Of a stretch of DNA of 64,000 nucleotides, positions 44,993 to 53,909 are shown in pieces. The DNA is taken from contig JAHLLS010000021.1 of assembly GCA_020444045.1 (NCBI GenBank), positions 39,626 to 103,625 on the forward strand. The letters run 5' to 3'. How positions within the stretch are numbered: position 1 is the first letter of the stretch; every line of letters begins with the position of its first letter. The position numbers and the translations under genes were made by a program. The DNA is from Deltaproteobacteria bacterium. Its GTDB lineage: Bacteria > Desulfobacterota > Desulfobacteria > Desulfobacterales > UBA5852. Under the pieces are notes generated by a model, which made no database searches, was not told the origin of the DNA, and saw only the letters and a list, made by a program, of their open reading frames with translations.

Positions 44993-45451
44993 ATGAAAGA
45001 TATCCGAAACATCATGGTGGCCGTGGATTTTTCCCCTATCAGCCAGCATCTTGTGGGCTACGCCTGGACCTTGGGCCAAAAAATCAATGCGGCCATCGAT
45101 CTTGTGAACGTCATCAATCAACGGGATGTCGAGGCTCTCAGCAAGGTGGCCGATGTCACGAGTACCTTTTCTTTCCCGGACGAGCTTAACAGGATGCGGG
45201 AAGACCGATTGACCGCCTTGATGGCGCTGCTCTCCGATCTCGACATCCCACTGGACGCCATCGGTCGCCATGTCCGGACCGGTATTCCCAGCGAAGTCCT
45301 GATCACGGCTATCAAGGAATTGGATATCGATCTGCTCATCATGGGAACCCGCGGACGGGGGCAATTCGCCGGAATGCTGTTCGGCTCGACCGCCGCCCGC
45401 ATGCTGTCCAAATGCCCGGTGCCGCTGCTGACCCTGCGCAACGACATATAG
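44993..45451 (+). CDS. universal stress protein (single domain)
   Basis: 152 aa UspA fold. The nucleotide-binding signature is complete: G-TR-G-RGQFAGMLF-GS near the C-terminus, so ATP binding is likely. SD GGGAGG before the ATG. First of three Usp genes in a row, 72 bases after the CBS-ACT gene. Confidence 0.92.
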   Translation: MKDIRNIMVAVDFSPISQHLVGYAWTLGQKINAAIDLVNVINQRDVEALSKVADVTSTFSFPDELNRMREDRLTALMALLSDLDIPLDAIGRHVRTGIPSEVLITAIKELDIDLLIMGTRGRGQFAGMLFGSTAARMLSKCPVPLLTLRNDI

Positions 45452-45637
45452 ATATTTCAAAAGCGCTTGCTCAGTGTGGCACCGAAGCCACCGTCTGCTG
45501 GCGCCTGAAGAGGATAGATAGAAACCAACATTATTTTCCGCCGGGTGACGTTTTTAAACTACGGGGTTGGACGCCGTTAGCATAAAGGGTTCCCAGAGGA
45601 AGACACGCAACCAAATCATTTAACCTGAGAGGCAACG

Positions 45638-46579
45638 ATGAACGAAAAGAATAAAGTAATGGTGGCAGTGGATGGTTCGAACCAGGCATTCGACACAGTC
45701 CGCTATGCCGGCCGAATGCTGGGGGGATGCGGGGCCCGCATCGTTATTTACCATGTCCGCATGAATGTGGACGAAGCGTTCTATGATATCGGCATCAATT
45801 CCGCCGGACGCCAGCAAATGGCGGGTATCCGTGCCTGGGAGCACGAGCAGCAAAAGGCCGCTGACGAAATCCTTGAAAAGGCATGTCATATCATGGAGCG
45901 GGCGGGCGTTGACCGCACGCGCATCACGGTTAAGGCCGAACCCCGCAAGATCGGTTTCGCGCGCGACCTTATCAAGGAATCCTATAACGGCTATGACGCC
46001 GTCGTGATCGGGCGCAAGGGCCACCGACGCTTAAAAGGCCTCGTCCTCGGCAGTGTGGCCAACAAGATGATCGAACGGCTGCGCCACGTGCCGTTGTGGG
46101 TGGTAGGCGGCAACCCGGCACCCGACCGCATCCTCATCGGCCTTGATGCTTCCGAAGGTGCCATGCGGGCTGTCGACCATGTGGTTTCCACCCGGAATGG
46201 TCACGACGATCGCCAAATCTACCTGGTGCATGTGGTGCGCACCTGGGAAACCCTGCCGTCACCCATTATCCGGCAAATTGAAAAAGAACAATTCGAGGCG
46301 CTGGTCGCCGAGGCCAAAGAAATGATTGAACCGGTCTTCCAGGAGGCCACCCAGCGCCTGGAAGCCGCCGGGTACGCTCCGGACCGGGTGCATCATGAGG
46401 TTGCCTCCGGAGCGGATAGCCGTGCCATGGGATTGATCCAGTTTGCCCGCCAGAATGACATCGGCACCCTGGTGATGGGACGCCGGGGTCTTTCGCGGGT
46501 GGAAGATTTTCTCATGGGACGTGTGGGCCACAAAATCGTCAATACCGTTCGCAACCGGGCCGTCTGGATCGTGGCCTGA
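45638..46579 (+). CDS. tandem-domain universal stress protein
   Basis: 313 aa, two UspA domains. The first has the full ATP motif (G-RK-G-N9-GS, about residues 127-141); the second reads G-RR-G-N9-GR, replacing the phosphate-contacting Ser/Thr with Arg. One site may thus be active and the other structural. Start ATG 45638 has GAGAGG upstream. A 186-base gap precedes it; a sigma-54-like motif there has wrong spacing. Confidence 0.92.
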   Translation: MNEKNKVMVAVDGSNQAFDTVRYAGRMLGGCGARIVIYHVRMNVDEAFYDIGINSAGRQQMAGIRAWEHEQQKAADEILEKACHIMERAGVDRTRITVKAEPRKIGFARDLIKESYNGYDAVVIGRKGHRRLKGLVLGSVANKMIERLRHVPLWVVGGNPAPDRILIGLDASEGAMRAVDHVVSTRNGHDDRQIYLVHVVRTWETLPSPIIRQIEKEQFEALVAEAKEMIEPVFQEATQRLEAAGYAPDRVHHEVASGADSRAMGLIQFARQNDIGTLVMGRRGLSRVEDFLMGRVGHKIVNTVRNRAVWIVA

Positions 46580-46693
46580 CCCGAACGGACCATGAATAAT
46601 GCACACCGCCGGTGATGCCGCGAGCCCAACAACCTCACATGGTGTTCGCGATGGCGGCATCCACCGGCCGGGGCGCGCAGGAAAGGAGGCGTG

Positions 46694-47140
46694 ATGTATA
46701 AAAAAATTCTGGTGCCGCTCGACGGCTCCAAACGTGCCGAAAGAATTTTACCCTATGTCGAAAAACTCGCTCATGACAACGGTGCGACAGTCATCTTCTT
46801 AACCATCGTCAGCGCACCCCGGATTTTCGGATACGATGATCTGCAGTACGCCCACTTCGAAAAACAATTCGAAACGTTCATGGAGGAATCCGAGACATAT
46901 TTAAAGGGCGTGCAGGGGGAATTCAAGGCCAAGGGTATCGAAGCCCGCCACCATGCCGTGACAGGCCCCGTGGTCAAGGAGATCCTCGATGCAGCCGAGC
47001 GTGAAAATGTCGATCTGGTGGCGATCTGCAGTCATGGTCGGGGCGGGCTCTCCCGATTGTTCTATGGCAGCATCGCTTCCGGTATTCTGAATCGCGTGGA
47101 CCGTCCCCTGCTCATTATTCGAGCCCGGAGAGACAATTGA
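46694..47140 (+). CDS. universal stress protein (single domain)
   Basis: 148 aa. ATP motif G-RG-G-LSRLFYGSI: the spacing between the second and third Gly is shorter by three residues than canonical, so nucleotide binding is uncertain. AAAGGAGGC lies one base before GTG 46691 and four before ATG 46694, so ATG is favoured. 64 bases upstream of cstA. Confidence 0.88.
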   Translation: MYKKILVPLDGSKRAERILPYVEKLAHDNGATVIFLTIVSAPRIFGYDDLQYAHFEKQFETFMEESETYLKGVQGEFKAKGIEARHHAVTGPVVKEILDAAERENVDLVAICSHGRGGLSRLFYGSIASGILNRVDRPLLIIRARRDN

Positions 47141-47204
47141 GCTGAGAGGTTCACCCATAGCGTCATCATCATAGCATGCCAACGATGACGGAAAGGAGGC
47201 TCTC

Positions 47205-48944
47205 ATGGATGTTCTGCTCATCGTGGTACTGGCGTTTGTCGGATACCTCGCCATGTACCACCTCTACGGCCGCTTCATCGGGCGCCGCATCTTCGCCCTG
47301 GCCAAAGAGGCGCAAACGCCGTCCGTGGAATTCGAGGACGGCATGGATTACGTTCCCACCAAAAAGGAAATCATCTTCGGGCATCACTTCACTTCCATCG
47401 CCGGCACCGGACCCATCGTGGGTCCGGCTATCGCCATTATCTGGGGATGGGTGCCGGCCCTGCTGTGGGTCTTCGTGGGAAGCATTATCATGGGTGCGGT
47501 CCATGATTTCGGCGCCCTGATCATCTCCATGCGCAATCAGGGGAAATCCATTTCCGACTACACGGCCAAATATATCAACCCGCGAACCAAATTCCTGTTC
47601 TTCCTGATCGTCTTTCTGGAGTTGTGGATCGTCATCGCCATTTTCGGACTTGTGATCGCAGTGATTTTCGCCATGTACCCCCAATCCGTGCTGGCGGTCT
47701 GGATCGAAGTGCCCATCGCCATCGCCCTCGGTTACCTGATCTACCGCAAAGGTGCCAACGTGATGACCTGGTCCATCTATGCCGTTCTGGCCATGTACGT
47801 CTGCGTCTTCCTGGGTCCCTACCTGCCCTTTAAAATGCCGGCCATCGGGAGCATCCCGCCCACAGGGGTCTGGACGATCATTCTTCTGATCTATGCTTTT
47901 TGCGCTTCGGTGCTGCCGGTCACCACCCTGCTCCAGCCCCGTGATTTCATCAATTCCCACCAGTTGCTGATCGCCATGGTACTGCTCGTGCTGGGGGTGT
48001 TGTTTGCCGGTTTGGGCGGTGACCTTCAGTTGGTGGCACCCGCCGTGCAGACCATGCCGGCCGAAGCGCCGCCCATGTGGCCCTTCCTGTTCATCACCAT
48101 CGCCTGCGGTGCCATATCCGGTTTCCACGCCCTGGTGTCTTCCGGCACTTCCGCCAAACAGGTGCGCAGTGAAGACGACGCCTTGTTCGTGGGCTACGGC
48201 TCCATGCTGATGGAGGGTGCCTTGGCCACCCTGGTGATTATCGCCGTCGCGGCCGGGATCGGCATGGGTTATACCACTAAAGACGGAACGACCCTGACCG
48301 GTGTAGCGGCCTGGACCACCCATTACGCCTCATGGGCTTCGGCCGCCGGATTGGGATCCAAAATCAGCGCCTTCGTGGATGGCGCCGCCAATATGATCAT
48401 GGCCGTTGGTATACCCAAAACCTTTACCCTGGCCATCATGGCGGTATTCGTGGCGTCTTTTGCCGGAACGACTTTGGATACGGCCACCCGTATTCAGCGC
48501 TATGTGATCGGAGAACTCGGCAGCAGCTTGAATATGCCCTTTCTGATCGAGCGTTACACCGGCACCTTGGTAGCGGTGGGCAGCGCCCTGATCCTGGCTT
48601 TTGCCACCGGCGCCAGCGGCAACGGTGCCCTGAAGCTCTGGCCCCTGTTCGGGGCAGTCAACCAGACCCTTGCCGCGCTGGCCCTGATCATTATTACGCT
48701 TTACCTCAAAACCCAAGGCGGGCAGAAATGGCTGGTGGCGGGAATTCCCGCCGTGTTCATGCTGATCATGACCATCTGGGCGGTTACCATGAACCAGTTT
48801 ACATTCGGAGCGAGCCATAACTTGCTGTTGCAAATCGTCAACTTCATCATCCTGGTCATCGCCGTCTGGATTGCTATCGAGGGGGCCATCAAGTTTTTTG
48901 CACCGCAGGATGAGTCAAAAACCCCCGCGCCGGCTGCCTTGTGA
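47205..48944 (+). CDS. cstA: carbon starvation CstA family peptide transporter
   Basis: 579 aa, about 15 membrane helices. Family segments are MDYVPTKKEIIFGHHFTSIAGTGPIVGPAIA near the N-terminus and SSGTSAKQVRSEDDA in the middle. CstA proteins import peptides and, in some bacteria, pyruvate. It is shorter than E. coli CstA, as expected for the short class. Strong SD AAAGGAGGC. It ends a run of stress genes and is followed by a strong hairpin. Confidence 0.92.
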   Translation: MDVLLIVVLAFVGYLAMYHLYGRFIGRRIFALAKEAQTPSVEFEDGMDYVPTKKEIIFGHHFTSIAGTGPIVGPAIAIIWGWVPALLWVFVGSIIMGAVHDFGALIISMRNQGKSISDYTAKYINPRTKFLFFLIVFLELWIVIAIFGLVIAVIFAMYPQSVLAVWIEVPIAIALGYLIYRKGANVMTWSIYAVLAMYVCVFLGPYLPFKMPAIGSIPPTGVWTIILLIYAFCASVLPVTTLLQPRDFINSHQLLIAMVLLVLGVLFAGLGGDLQLVAPAVQTMPAEAPPMWPFLFITIACGAISGFHALVSSGTSAKQVRSEDDALFVGYGSMLMEGALATLVIIAVAAGIGMGYTTKDGTTLTGVAAWTTHYASWASAAGLGSKISAFVDGAANMIMAVGIPKTFTLAIMAVFVASFAGTTLDTATRIQRYVIGELGSSLNMPFLIERYTGTLVAVGSALILAFATGASGNGALKLWPLFGAVNQTLAALALIIITLYLKTQGGQKWLVAGIPAVFMLIMTIWAVTMNQFTFGASHNLLLQIVNFIILVIAVWIAIEGAIKFFAPQDESKTPAPAAL

Positions 48945-48954
48945 ACGACACCGA

Positions 48955-48986
48955 CAGGCATGGCGCCTTGCAAGGCACCATGCCTG
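48955..48986 (+). terminator. long hairpin after cstA
   Basis: CAGGCATGG (48955-48963) pairs with CCATGCCTG (48978-48986), and inside it GCCTTGCAAGGC is self-complementary. The combined stem is very stable, but no U-run follows, so it is probably a 3'-end stabiliser or rho-linked terminator. Confidence 0.55.
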
Positions 48987-49088
48987 CCGATAACGGGGTG
49001 ATACGCTGTTTACAGGAATCGGCTTAGTACGACGATTCATGAAGCCTCTATCCTATCGAAATACCAAACTGTTTTAACGGAGTACGAC

Positions 49089-49385
49089 ATGTCGAAAATC
49101 AAGCCCAAAGCCAAACCGCAGCGGCGCCGGGTGGTGTTCTCCTTCCGCGCACCCGAAGCCGATATCGTCGCCCTTGTGGGATCATTCAACGACTGGGATC
49201 CCCACCGGCATCCGATGGACAACAAAGGTCATGGGCTTTGGAAAAAGTCCGTGACCCTGCCGCCGGGAGAATATGAATATAAGTTCTGGATCGATGGGCA
49301 GTGGCGGGAAGATCCACGGAACCATCGAACACTGCCCAACGCCTTTGGAACCACGAATAACATCGTCACCGTGAGCACCGAGTAA
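49089..49385 (+). CDS. stand-alone CBM48 (AMPK/isoamylase-type glycogen-binding) protein
   Basis: 98 aa, essentially one CBM48/E-set domain: [39 protein letters not shown] are its hallmark segments, including the Trp and Lys residues that contact glucan. No catalytic domain is attached. It precedes the PPi-type PFK, suggesting glycogen-linked control or tethering. ATG 49089 has CGGAG upstream. Confidence 0.9.
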   Translation: MSKIKPKAKPQRRRVVFSFRAPEADIVALVGSFNDWDPHRHPMDNKGHGLWKKSVTLPPGEYEYKFWIDGQWREDPRNHRTLPNAFGTTNNIVTVSTE

Positions 49386-49491
49386 CTGTTTTCCCGGGCA
49401 TGCAAGGTGGAGAAAACGGTACAAAGGCTATTGGTTGGCCCGGTATCGACCCGGCCGCAATGTTCTGCAGACCGGACAGAGGAGACACATC

Positions 49492-50655
49492 ATGGCCGCA
49501 AAAAAAACAATCGGGATTTTAACCGGTGGCGGCGATGTGCCGGGGCTGAATCCCTGCATCAAGCAACTCGTCACCCGCGCCGCCCACTGTCAGTTTTCCG
49601 TTCTGGGAATCCGCCGGGGATGGCAGGGCCTGTTGGCATACAACCCGGACGATCCGTCTTCGTATGAAAAAAACCTGCAACCGCTGCCCCCTGCCGACGT
49701 TCGCACCATCGATCGTTCCGGGGGAACCATCCTGCACACCTCGCGCACCAACCCCAGCGCCGTGGCCTTTTCGGCCGCACCGGATTTCCTGAAGACCCGG
49801 TATCCGTCGGAAGAGCAAAAAAAAGACTTTACCACCCACATTATCGATAACCTGAACCGCTTGAAAATCGACGCCGTTGTCCCGATTGGGGGCGACGACA
49901 CCCTGTCTTTCGCCGTTCGCCTGCACCGGGAAGGCTTCCCGGTGGTGGCCATTCCGAAAACCATGGACAACGATGTCGTGGGCACCGATTACTGCATCGG
50001 CTTTTCAACGGCCATTACCCGCAGCGTCAATTTTATTCATGCCCTGCGAACCTCGAGCGGCTCCCATGAGCGCATTGCCGTGGTGGAACTTTTCGGGCGC
50101 TACTGTGGAGAAACGTCCCTGATCGCTGCGTATCTGTCCGGGGCCGATCGGGCCGTGATTTCCGAGGTGCCATTTGAGCCCGATCGGCTGGCGCGCTTCC
50201 TGGTGGACGACCGCGCCCACAATCCCAGCCGCTATGCCATGCTGACCATCAGTGAAGGGGCCAGCGCCATCGGCGGCGACATGATCCTGAGCGGTCGGGC
50301 CGATGCTTTCGGTCATCGTAAACTCGGCGGCATCGGGGCCTGGACCGCCGAAGCCATCAAAGAGCTGACCGGCATCAACATCATCTACCAGCCGCTGTTT
50401 TACCTGATGCGCAGCGGATCACCGGATTCGCTGGATCTGATGGTGGCCCGCAATTTTGCCAATCTGGCGATTCAGCTGATCGACGGACAGCAGACCGGCC
50501 GCATGGTGGCCCTGCAGGGCGGTTGCTACACGGATATCCCACTGGAGGACATCAGCAAGGGGGTCAAACGCGTCGATGTAGATGCCTTTTATGACCCGGC
50601 CGAATACCGGCCCGACATTCGGCAGGTGGCCGGCAACCCCATGTTTCTCTACTAA
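49492..50655 (+). CDS. 6-phosphofructokinase, PPi-type signature
   Basis: 387 aa group-[27 protein letters not shown] at 132-137 and PKTMDND at 155-161 are visible. Asp after GGD and Lys in PKT are the residues that block ATP and favour pyrophosphate as phosphoryl donor, so this is most likely a PPi-fructose-6-P phosphotransferase, which is reversible and saves ATP. Related to Amycolatopsis/Desulfo-type enzymes. Start ATG 49492 has AGAGGAGAC upstream; a longer open frame lacks one. Only sequence suggests PPi use. Confidence 0.9.
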   Translation: MAAKKTIGILTGGGDVPGLNPCIKQLVTRAAHCQFSVLGIRRGWQGLLAYNPDDPSSYEKNLQPLPPADVRTIDRSGGTILHTSRTNPSAVAFSAAPDFLKTRYPSEEQKKDFTTHIIDNLNRLKIDAVVPIGGDDTLSFAVRLHREGFPVVAIPKTMDNDVVGTDYCIGFSTAITRSVNFIHALRTSSGSHERIAVVELFGRYCGETSLIAAYLSGADRAVISEVPFEPDRLARFLVDDRAHNPSRYAMLTISEGASAIGGDMILSGRADAFGHRKLGGIGAWTAEAIKELTGINIIYQPLFYLMRSGSPDSLDLMVARNFANLAIQLIDGQQTGRMVALQGGCYTDIPLEDISKGVKRVDVDAFYDPAEYRPDIRQVAGNPMFLY

Positions 50656-50672
50656 GAAGGGAGACCTCCGCA

Positions 50673-51785
50673 ATGAAAACCACCATCACTGCCTTCCGGG
50701 CCGATCTCGGCGGTATCGGCGGCCATCTGCAGCCCAGTTCCCGGGTCTGCACCGCAGTTTCCGACTACGTGCGAAGTGAACTCCATTCCCTTCTGAAGGA
50801 TACCGATATCAGTTTTACGGGCGACGACATCACCATCGTCGCGACGCATACCCAGGGGTGCAATGACCGCGCGGTGCACGAAGGGCTGATGGAAGCTTTG
50901 CGCTGCGGTGCCCGCCAGGCAGCGGAAGAAGGCCTGTACGGCGCTGGTCAGGACCTGTATCGCGAGGCCTTTTCGGGGGCTGTCAAGGGATTGGGGCCGG
51001 GCATTGCTGAATTGTGCTTCGAAGAACGTCCCAATGAAGCGTTTCTCGTTCTGACCGCCGACAAGACCCGCCCCGGCGCTTTCAACCTGCCCCTCTACCT
51101 GGCATTTGCCGATCCTATGGTTTGTGCAGGGCTGTTGCTTTCCAAAAAACTGCACCAGGGATTTCGCTTCGTGATCATGGATGTAGCGTATGCCGCGCAT
51201 GACCGGGTCGTGAGCCTGGAAGCCCCGCAGGATCTCTACGACATGGCGGCCCTTCTGCGGAGCCCGGAGCGCTTTGCCATCGAAGCCATCTTTTCACGCA
51301 CCACCGGAGACCAATCGGTGGCCGTCAGCACGGCCCGTCTGCACAATATCGCCGGATTTGTCACGGGCCGCGACGACCCCGTAGCCATCGTCCGCGTGCA
51401 GGACCACTTCCCGTCCACCGGCGAAGTTTTGTCGCCCTACGCCATCGGCCCTTTCGTCCCGGGTTTTTTGCGTGGCAGCCATGCCGGGGCTTTACTGCCG
51501 GTTCGTCGCAATACGGGGGTTTCGTTTTTTGACGGCCCGCCGATTGTCTCCGGTGCCGCATTTTGCGTCAAACAGGCGCGCCTTACCGATGCGGTGGATG
51601 TTTTCGACCACCCCTTCTGGGATCACGCGGCCCAGCAGATTGCCGAAAAGACATTATCGATTCGGCAACAGGGATTTTTCGGCAATGCCATGCTGCCCTT
51701 GGATGAACTCTCCCAGAGCGATATCATTAACATTATCAGGGAACTGGATGATCGCTTTCTCACGCGCAAACCCAAAGCGAGCTGA
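50673..51785 (+). CDS. fbp: archaeal-type fructose-1,6-bisphosphate aldolase/phosphatase
   Basis: 370 aa, class V FBPase family (bifunctional FBP aldolase/phosphatase). The N-terminal ADLGGIGGH metal motif (Asp11, His18), FTGDD, ADKTRPGAFNLPLYLAFADPMVCAGL, RARQDHFPS-like VRVQDHFPST and MRGSH-like FLRGSHAGALLPV are family landmarks. It combines triose condensation with hydrolysis of FBP, driving gluconeogenesis one way. It is 17 bases after the PFK gene with its own SD (GAAGGGAGA), so the reversible and irreversible steps are co-regulated. Confidence 0.92.
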   Translation: MKTTITAFRADLGGIGGHLQPSSRVCTAVSDYVRSELHSLLKDTDISFTGDDITIVATHTQGCNDRAVHEGLMEALRCGARQAAEEGLYGAGQDLYREAFSGAVKGLGPGIAELCFEERPNEAFLVLTADKTRPGAFNLPLYLAFADPMVCAGLLLSKKLHQGFRFVIMDVAYAAHDRVVSLEAPQDLYDMAALLRSPERFAIEAIFSRTTGDQSVAVSTARLHNIAGFVTGRDDPVAIVRVQDHFPSTGEVLSPYAIGPFVPGFLRGSHAGALLPVRRNTGVSFFDGPPIVSGAAFCVKQARLTDAVDVFDHPFWDHAAQQIAEKTLSIRQQGFFGNAMLPLDELSQSDIINIIRELDDRFLTRKPKAS

Positions 51786-51884
51786 CGTATGGGTCGTGAC
51801 ACCGGACCATCATCGGCAGGGTGGCCGATATCCTGCCGATGATGCCCTTCATAAGAATTATCGTACGAAAGAAAGTCGATCGAA

Positions 51885-52400
51885 ATGGAAGAGCCGTTAA
51901 AACGAACCTATTTCCGGTGGCTTACAGCCGTCGCACTCGTGTGGACCGCCGGTCGCATAATCCAGCACGTCATGCCCCGCTGGTGCGCAGCACCTCACGT
52001 GTGGGCATCCAGTGGGCCGATCCTATTCATTCTCACAGCGGTATGCGCGCTGGCCGGCCCGATTCTCTATCGCACCCTCTTTGCCCACAGCAAACGAAAC
52101 CATACCCGTATCGCCGCCGATACCTTTTTCACCTTTGAACGCCACCTGATCCTGATCGGCATGGCCGCCTTGGGTCTTGCCATGGTGGCGGATTTCCTGG
52201 CAGTGTCTTTCTTTTACCGATCCGGCTCGCTGCTGATCGCGCTCTATGCGGTCTATTGTGGTTTCCCTTCAAAGAAACGGCTTGCGCTCGATCGGCGCAT
52301 CTATCGTGCTGCCGGCGGTTCCCGCAACCCACCGGATCTGGTCGTGTACCACAATCCCCGCAAACGTCAGCCGAAAATCCCAAAGGTGAACCAACAATGA
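51885..52400 (+). CDS. hypothetical membrane protein (ArsA-cluster protein 1)
   Basis: 171 aa with four hydrophobic segments (about 12-30, 40-60, 88-110, 112-126) and a basic C-terminal tail rich in Arg, Lys and Pro. No family recognised. SD is weak. It overlaps the next gene by four bases (ATGA), and the ArsA-like ATPase follows, so the three are coupled. Its basic cytoplasmic tail may bind the acidic partner. Confidence 0.8.
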   Translation: MEEPLKRTYFRWLTAVALVWTAGRIIQHVMPRWCAAPHVWASSGPILFILTAVCALAGPILYRTLFAHSKRNHTRIAADTFFTFERHLILIGMAALGLAMVADFLAVSFFYRSGSLLIALYAVYCGFPSKKRLALDRRIYRAAGGSRNPPDLVVYHNPRKRQPKIPKVNQQ

Positions 52401-52675
52401 TCGGATTCAAACATCATCTGCAATCCTGGTGGGCAAGCGCCGATGCCGTCATGCGCAGCAAGGCCGTTGAAACCGTCGAATACGAAATCGATGAATTGGC
52501 CAACATCTTCGGCATCCTGGTCTTGGGGGCCTTCATCGGAATTCCCTCGCCACCGGTGCATGTCAGCATGGAACTGCTGCCCCTGATGGACGAGGAGTTG
52601 GCCGTCATGCTCGATCGGATCATGACAGCTCATGATCCACTGGGCGATCTGTTCTCCGTATTCTCGATCGATTGA
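52397..52675 (+). CDS. small acidic hypothetical protein (ArsA-cluster protein 2)
   Basis: 92 aa from ATG 52397, overlapping the preceding stop. Acidic, with a hydrophobic centre (NIFGILVLGAFIGI) that may be one membrane helix or a buried amphipathic one. No family recognised. It lies 11 bases before the ArsA-like gene start, ribosome binding site AAAGGTGAA. Confidence 0.78.
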   Translation: MIGFKHHLQSWWASADAVMRSKAVETVEYEIDELANIFGILVLGAFIGIPSPPVHVSMELLPLMDEELAVMLDRIMTAHDPLGDLFSVFSID

Positions 52676-52686
52676 TAAGGAACCCC

Positions 52687-53598
52687 ATGCCCCCAATCCT
52701 CCATTTTTTTATCGGTAAAGGCGGTGTCGGCAAGTCCACGACATCCGCACTGACCGCCCTTCATCTTGCCCGCTCGGGCCGGAAAACGTTGCTGGTTTCC
52801 CTTGACCCGGCGCACAACCAGAGGGATATTTTCAGGCGGCCCTTTTCTGAGAAACCGGTCTCGGTTTGTCAGAACCTGGCCGTAAAAGAAATCGATGTCG
52901 ACCAGTGGATAAAGACCTATCTGAAAAAGAGCACGAACCTCATCAAGCGGGCCTATGCCTACCAGAGCGCCTTCAACATTCAACGATATTTCAACGTCCT
53001 CAAACTCTCTCCGGGTTTGGAGGAATACGCCCTGCTGCTTGCTTTCGACGACGCTCTCACACAAGGTAAGGCCCTGGACGACATTCTCTTCGACATGCCG
53101 CCCACCGCCTTGACCCTGCGCTTCTTCTCGCTGCCCGTTATTACGCGCCTGTGGCTGAATGAATTGCTCTCGCTGCGATCCAGGATATATGAACGTAAAG
53201 AAATTGTCTCTAAAATCAAATTTAAATCCATCGCCATCGAACAGGATAAGGTAAAAGCCCGACTTCAGGATATGATCGAAGACAGCCGGCACCAGAGCGC
53301 ACGCTTCACCTCCGACGCCACCCGTATCGATCTGGTTCTCAACAACGAGCCTCTTTCCTGTTCAGAGGCCGTGCGCATCAGCGAAAAAATGAATGAGATT
53401 GGCATCCCCATCACCCGCCTGCTGCTCAATCGATGCCGCCCGGGCGAGACCATCGAGAATCACAGCCGGGCACTTGAAGCCTATCCCATATGGCGGTTTC
53501 CCCATAGCGATACCCGATTGACAGGTCTTCCCGCCCTGGAAGATTATCTTCATCACCATACGGGTCTGTTCACCATCCAGGACATGGCGGTAGCCTGA
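52687..53598 (+). CDS. ArsA/Get3-type P-loop ATPase
   Basis: 303 aa. Deviant Walker A FIGKGGVGKST (residues 8-18), with the signature Lys11 of the SIMIBI ArsA/Get3/MinD group, then SLDPAHN switch-type motif and DDILFDMPPTALTLRFF Walker B region. It lacks the second ATPase half of E. coli ArsA and the Cys triad of arsenite binding is not seen. No arsenic-resistance genes are nearby. It more likely acts as a client-protein or metal-centre handling ATPase with the two small proteins upstream. ATG 52687 has AAGGAA; a TTG 15 bases earlier is possible. Confidence 0.88.
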   Translation: MPPILHFFIGKGGVGKSTTSALTALHLARSGRKTLLVSLDPAHNQRDIFRRPFSEKPVSVCQNLAVKEIDVDQWIKTYLKKSTNLIKRAYAYQSAFNIQRYFNVLKLSPGLEEYALLLAFDDALTQGKALDDILFDMPPTALTLRFFSLPVITRLWLNELLSLRSRIYERKEIVSKIKFKSIAIEQDKVKARLQDMIEDSRHQSARFTSDATRIDLVLNNEPLSCSEAVRISEKMNEIGIPITRLLLNRCRPGETIENHSRALEAYPIWRFPHSDTRLTGLPALEDYLHHHTGLFTIQDMAVA

Positions 53599-53800
53599 TA
53601 AACAGAATTACCTGCTTGTCCATATGGCGTCGCGCCCTTATCGAAACCGCAGTCCTTGTCAGTTAAAAACAGTGCCCTACTTCGCAATTTTTCGAAACCG
53701 GGTGTGACAAATCTTCTAACACAAAGGGAAAGCCGTTCATGTTATAAATTGTAATTTTCTATCTATTTGTTATTTTTGGTAATTTTTTTATCCTCGAGCA
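53599..53800 (+). other. region upstream of second sigma-54 promoter
   Basis: About 200 bases without a gene. It holds two copies of CGAAACCG (about 53643 and 53693), a TTCGCA at about 53682 resembling the repeats near 40823-40851, and GTGT-N13-ACAC at about 53702-53721. An AT-rich stretch follows from 53740. Together this is a plausible enhancer plus bending region for an NtrC-type activator. Confidence 0.45.
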
Positions 53801-53816
53801 TGGCACTCTTCCTGCA
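53801..53816 (+). promoter_or_regulatory. sigma-54 (-24/-12) promoter
   Basis: TGGCACTCTTCCTGCA has GG and GC ten bases apart and the full TGGCAC element. It points at the cytidylate-kinase-like gene 94 bases downstream. Together with the motif at 40947 it suggests a local sigma-54 regulon. Confidence 0.82.
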
Positions 53817-53853
53817 GATCAAATCACCAAGGTTCAAATCATATCCCCCTATG

Positions 53854-53874
53854 CCGACGCGCTTTACGCGTCGG
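53854..53874 (+). promoter_or_regulatory. 5'-leader hairpin downstream of the sigma-54 promoter
   Basis: CCGACGCG (53854-53861) pairs perfectly with CGCGTCGG (53867-53874) across a CTTTA loop. It lies in the predicted untranslated leader, 35 bases before the ATG, with no U-run. A mRNA-stabilising stem is the simplest reading. Confidence 0.5.
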
Positions 53875-53909
53875 TTCCGACCCTACCTACCAAAAGACGG
53901 AGGTGTGTC

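Noticed and set aside
45569..45581. possible -24/-12 site before the tandem Usp at 45638
   Set aside because: GG and GC are nine, not ten, bases apart.
52687..53598. arsenite-efflux ATPase function
   Set aside because: Single ATPase domain, no visible arsenite Cys triad and no ars genes nearby; only the broader ArsA/Get3 fold is supported.
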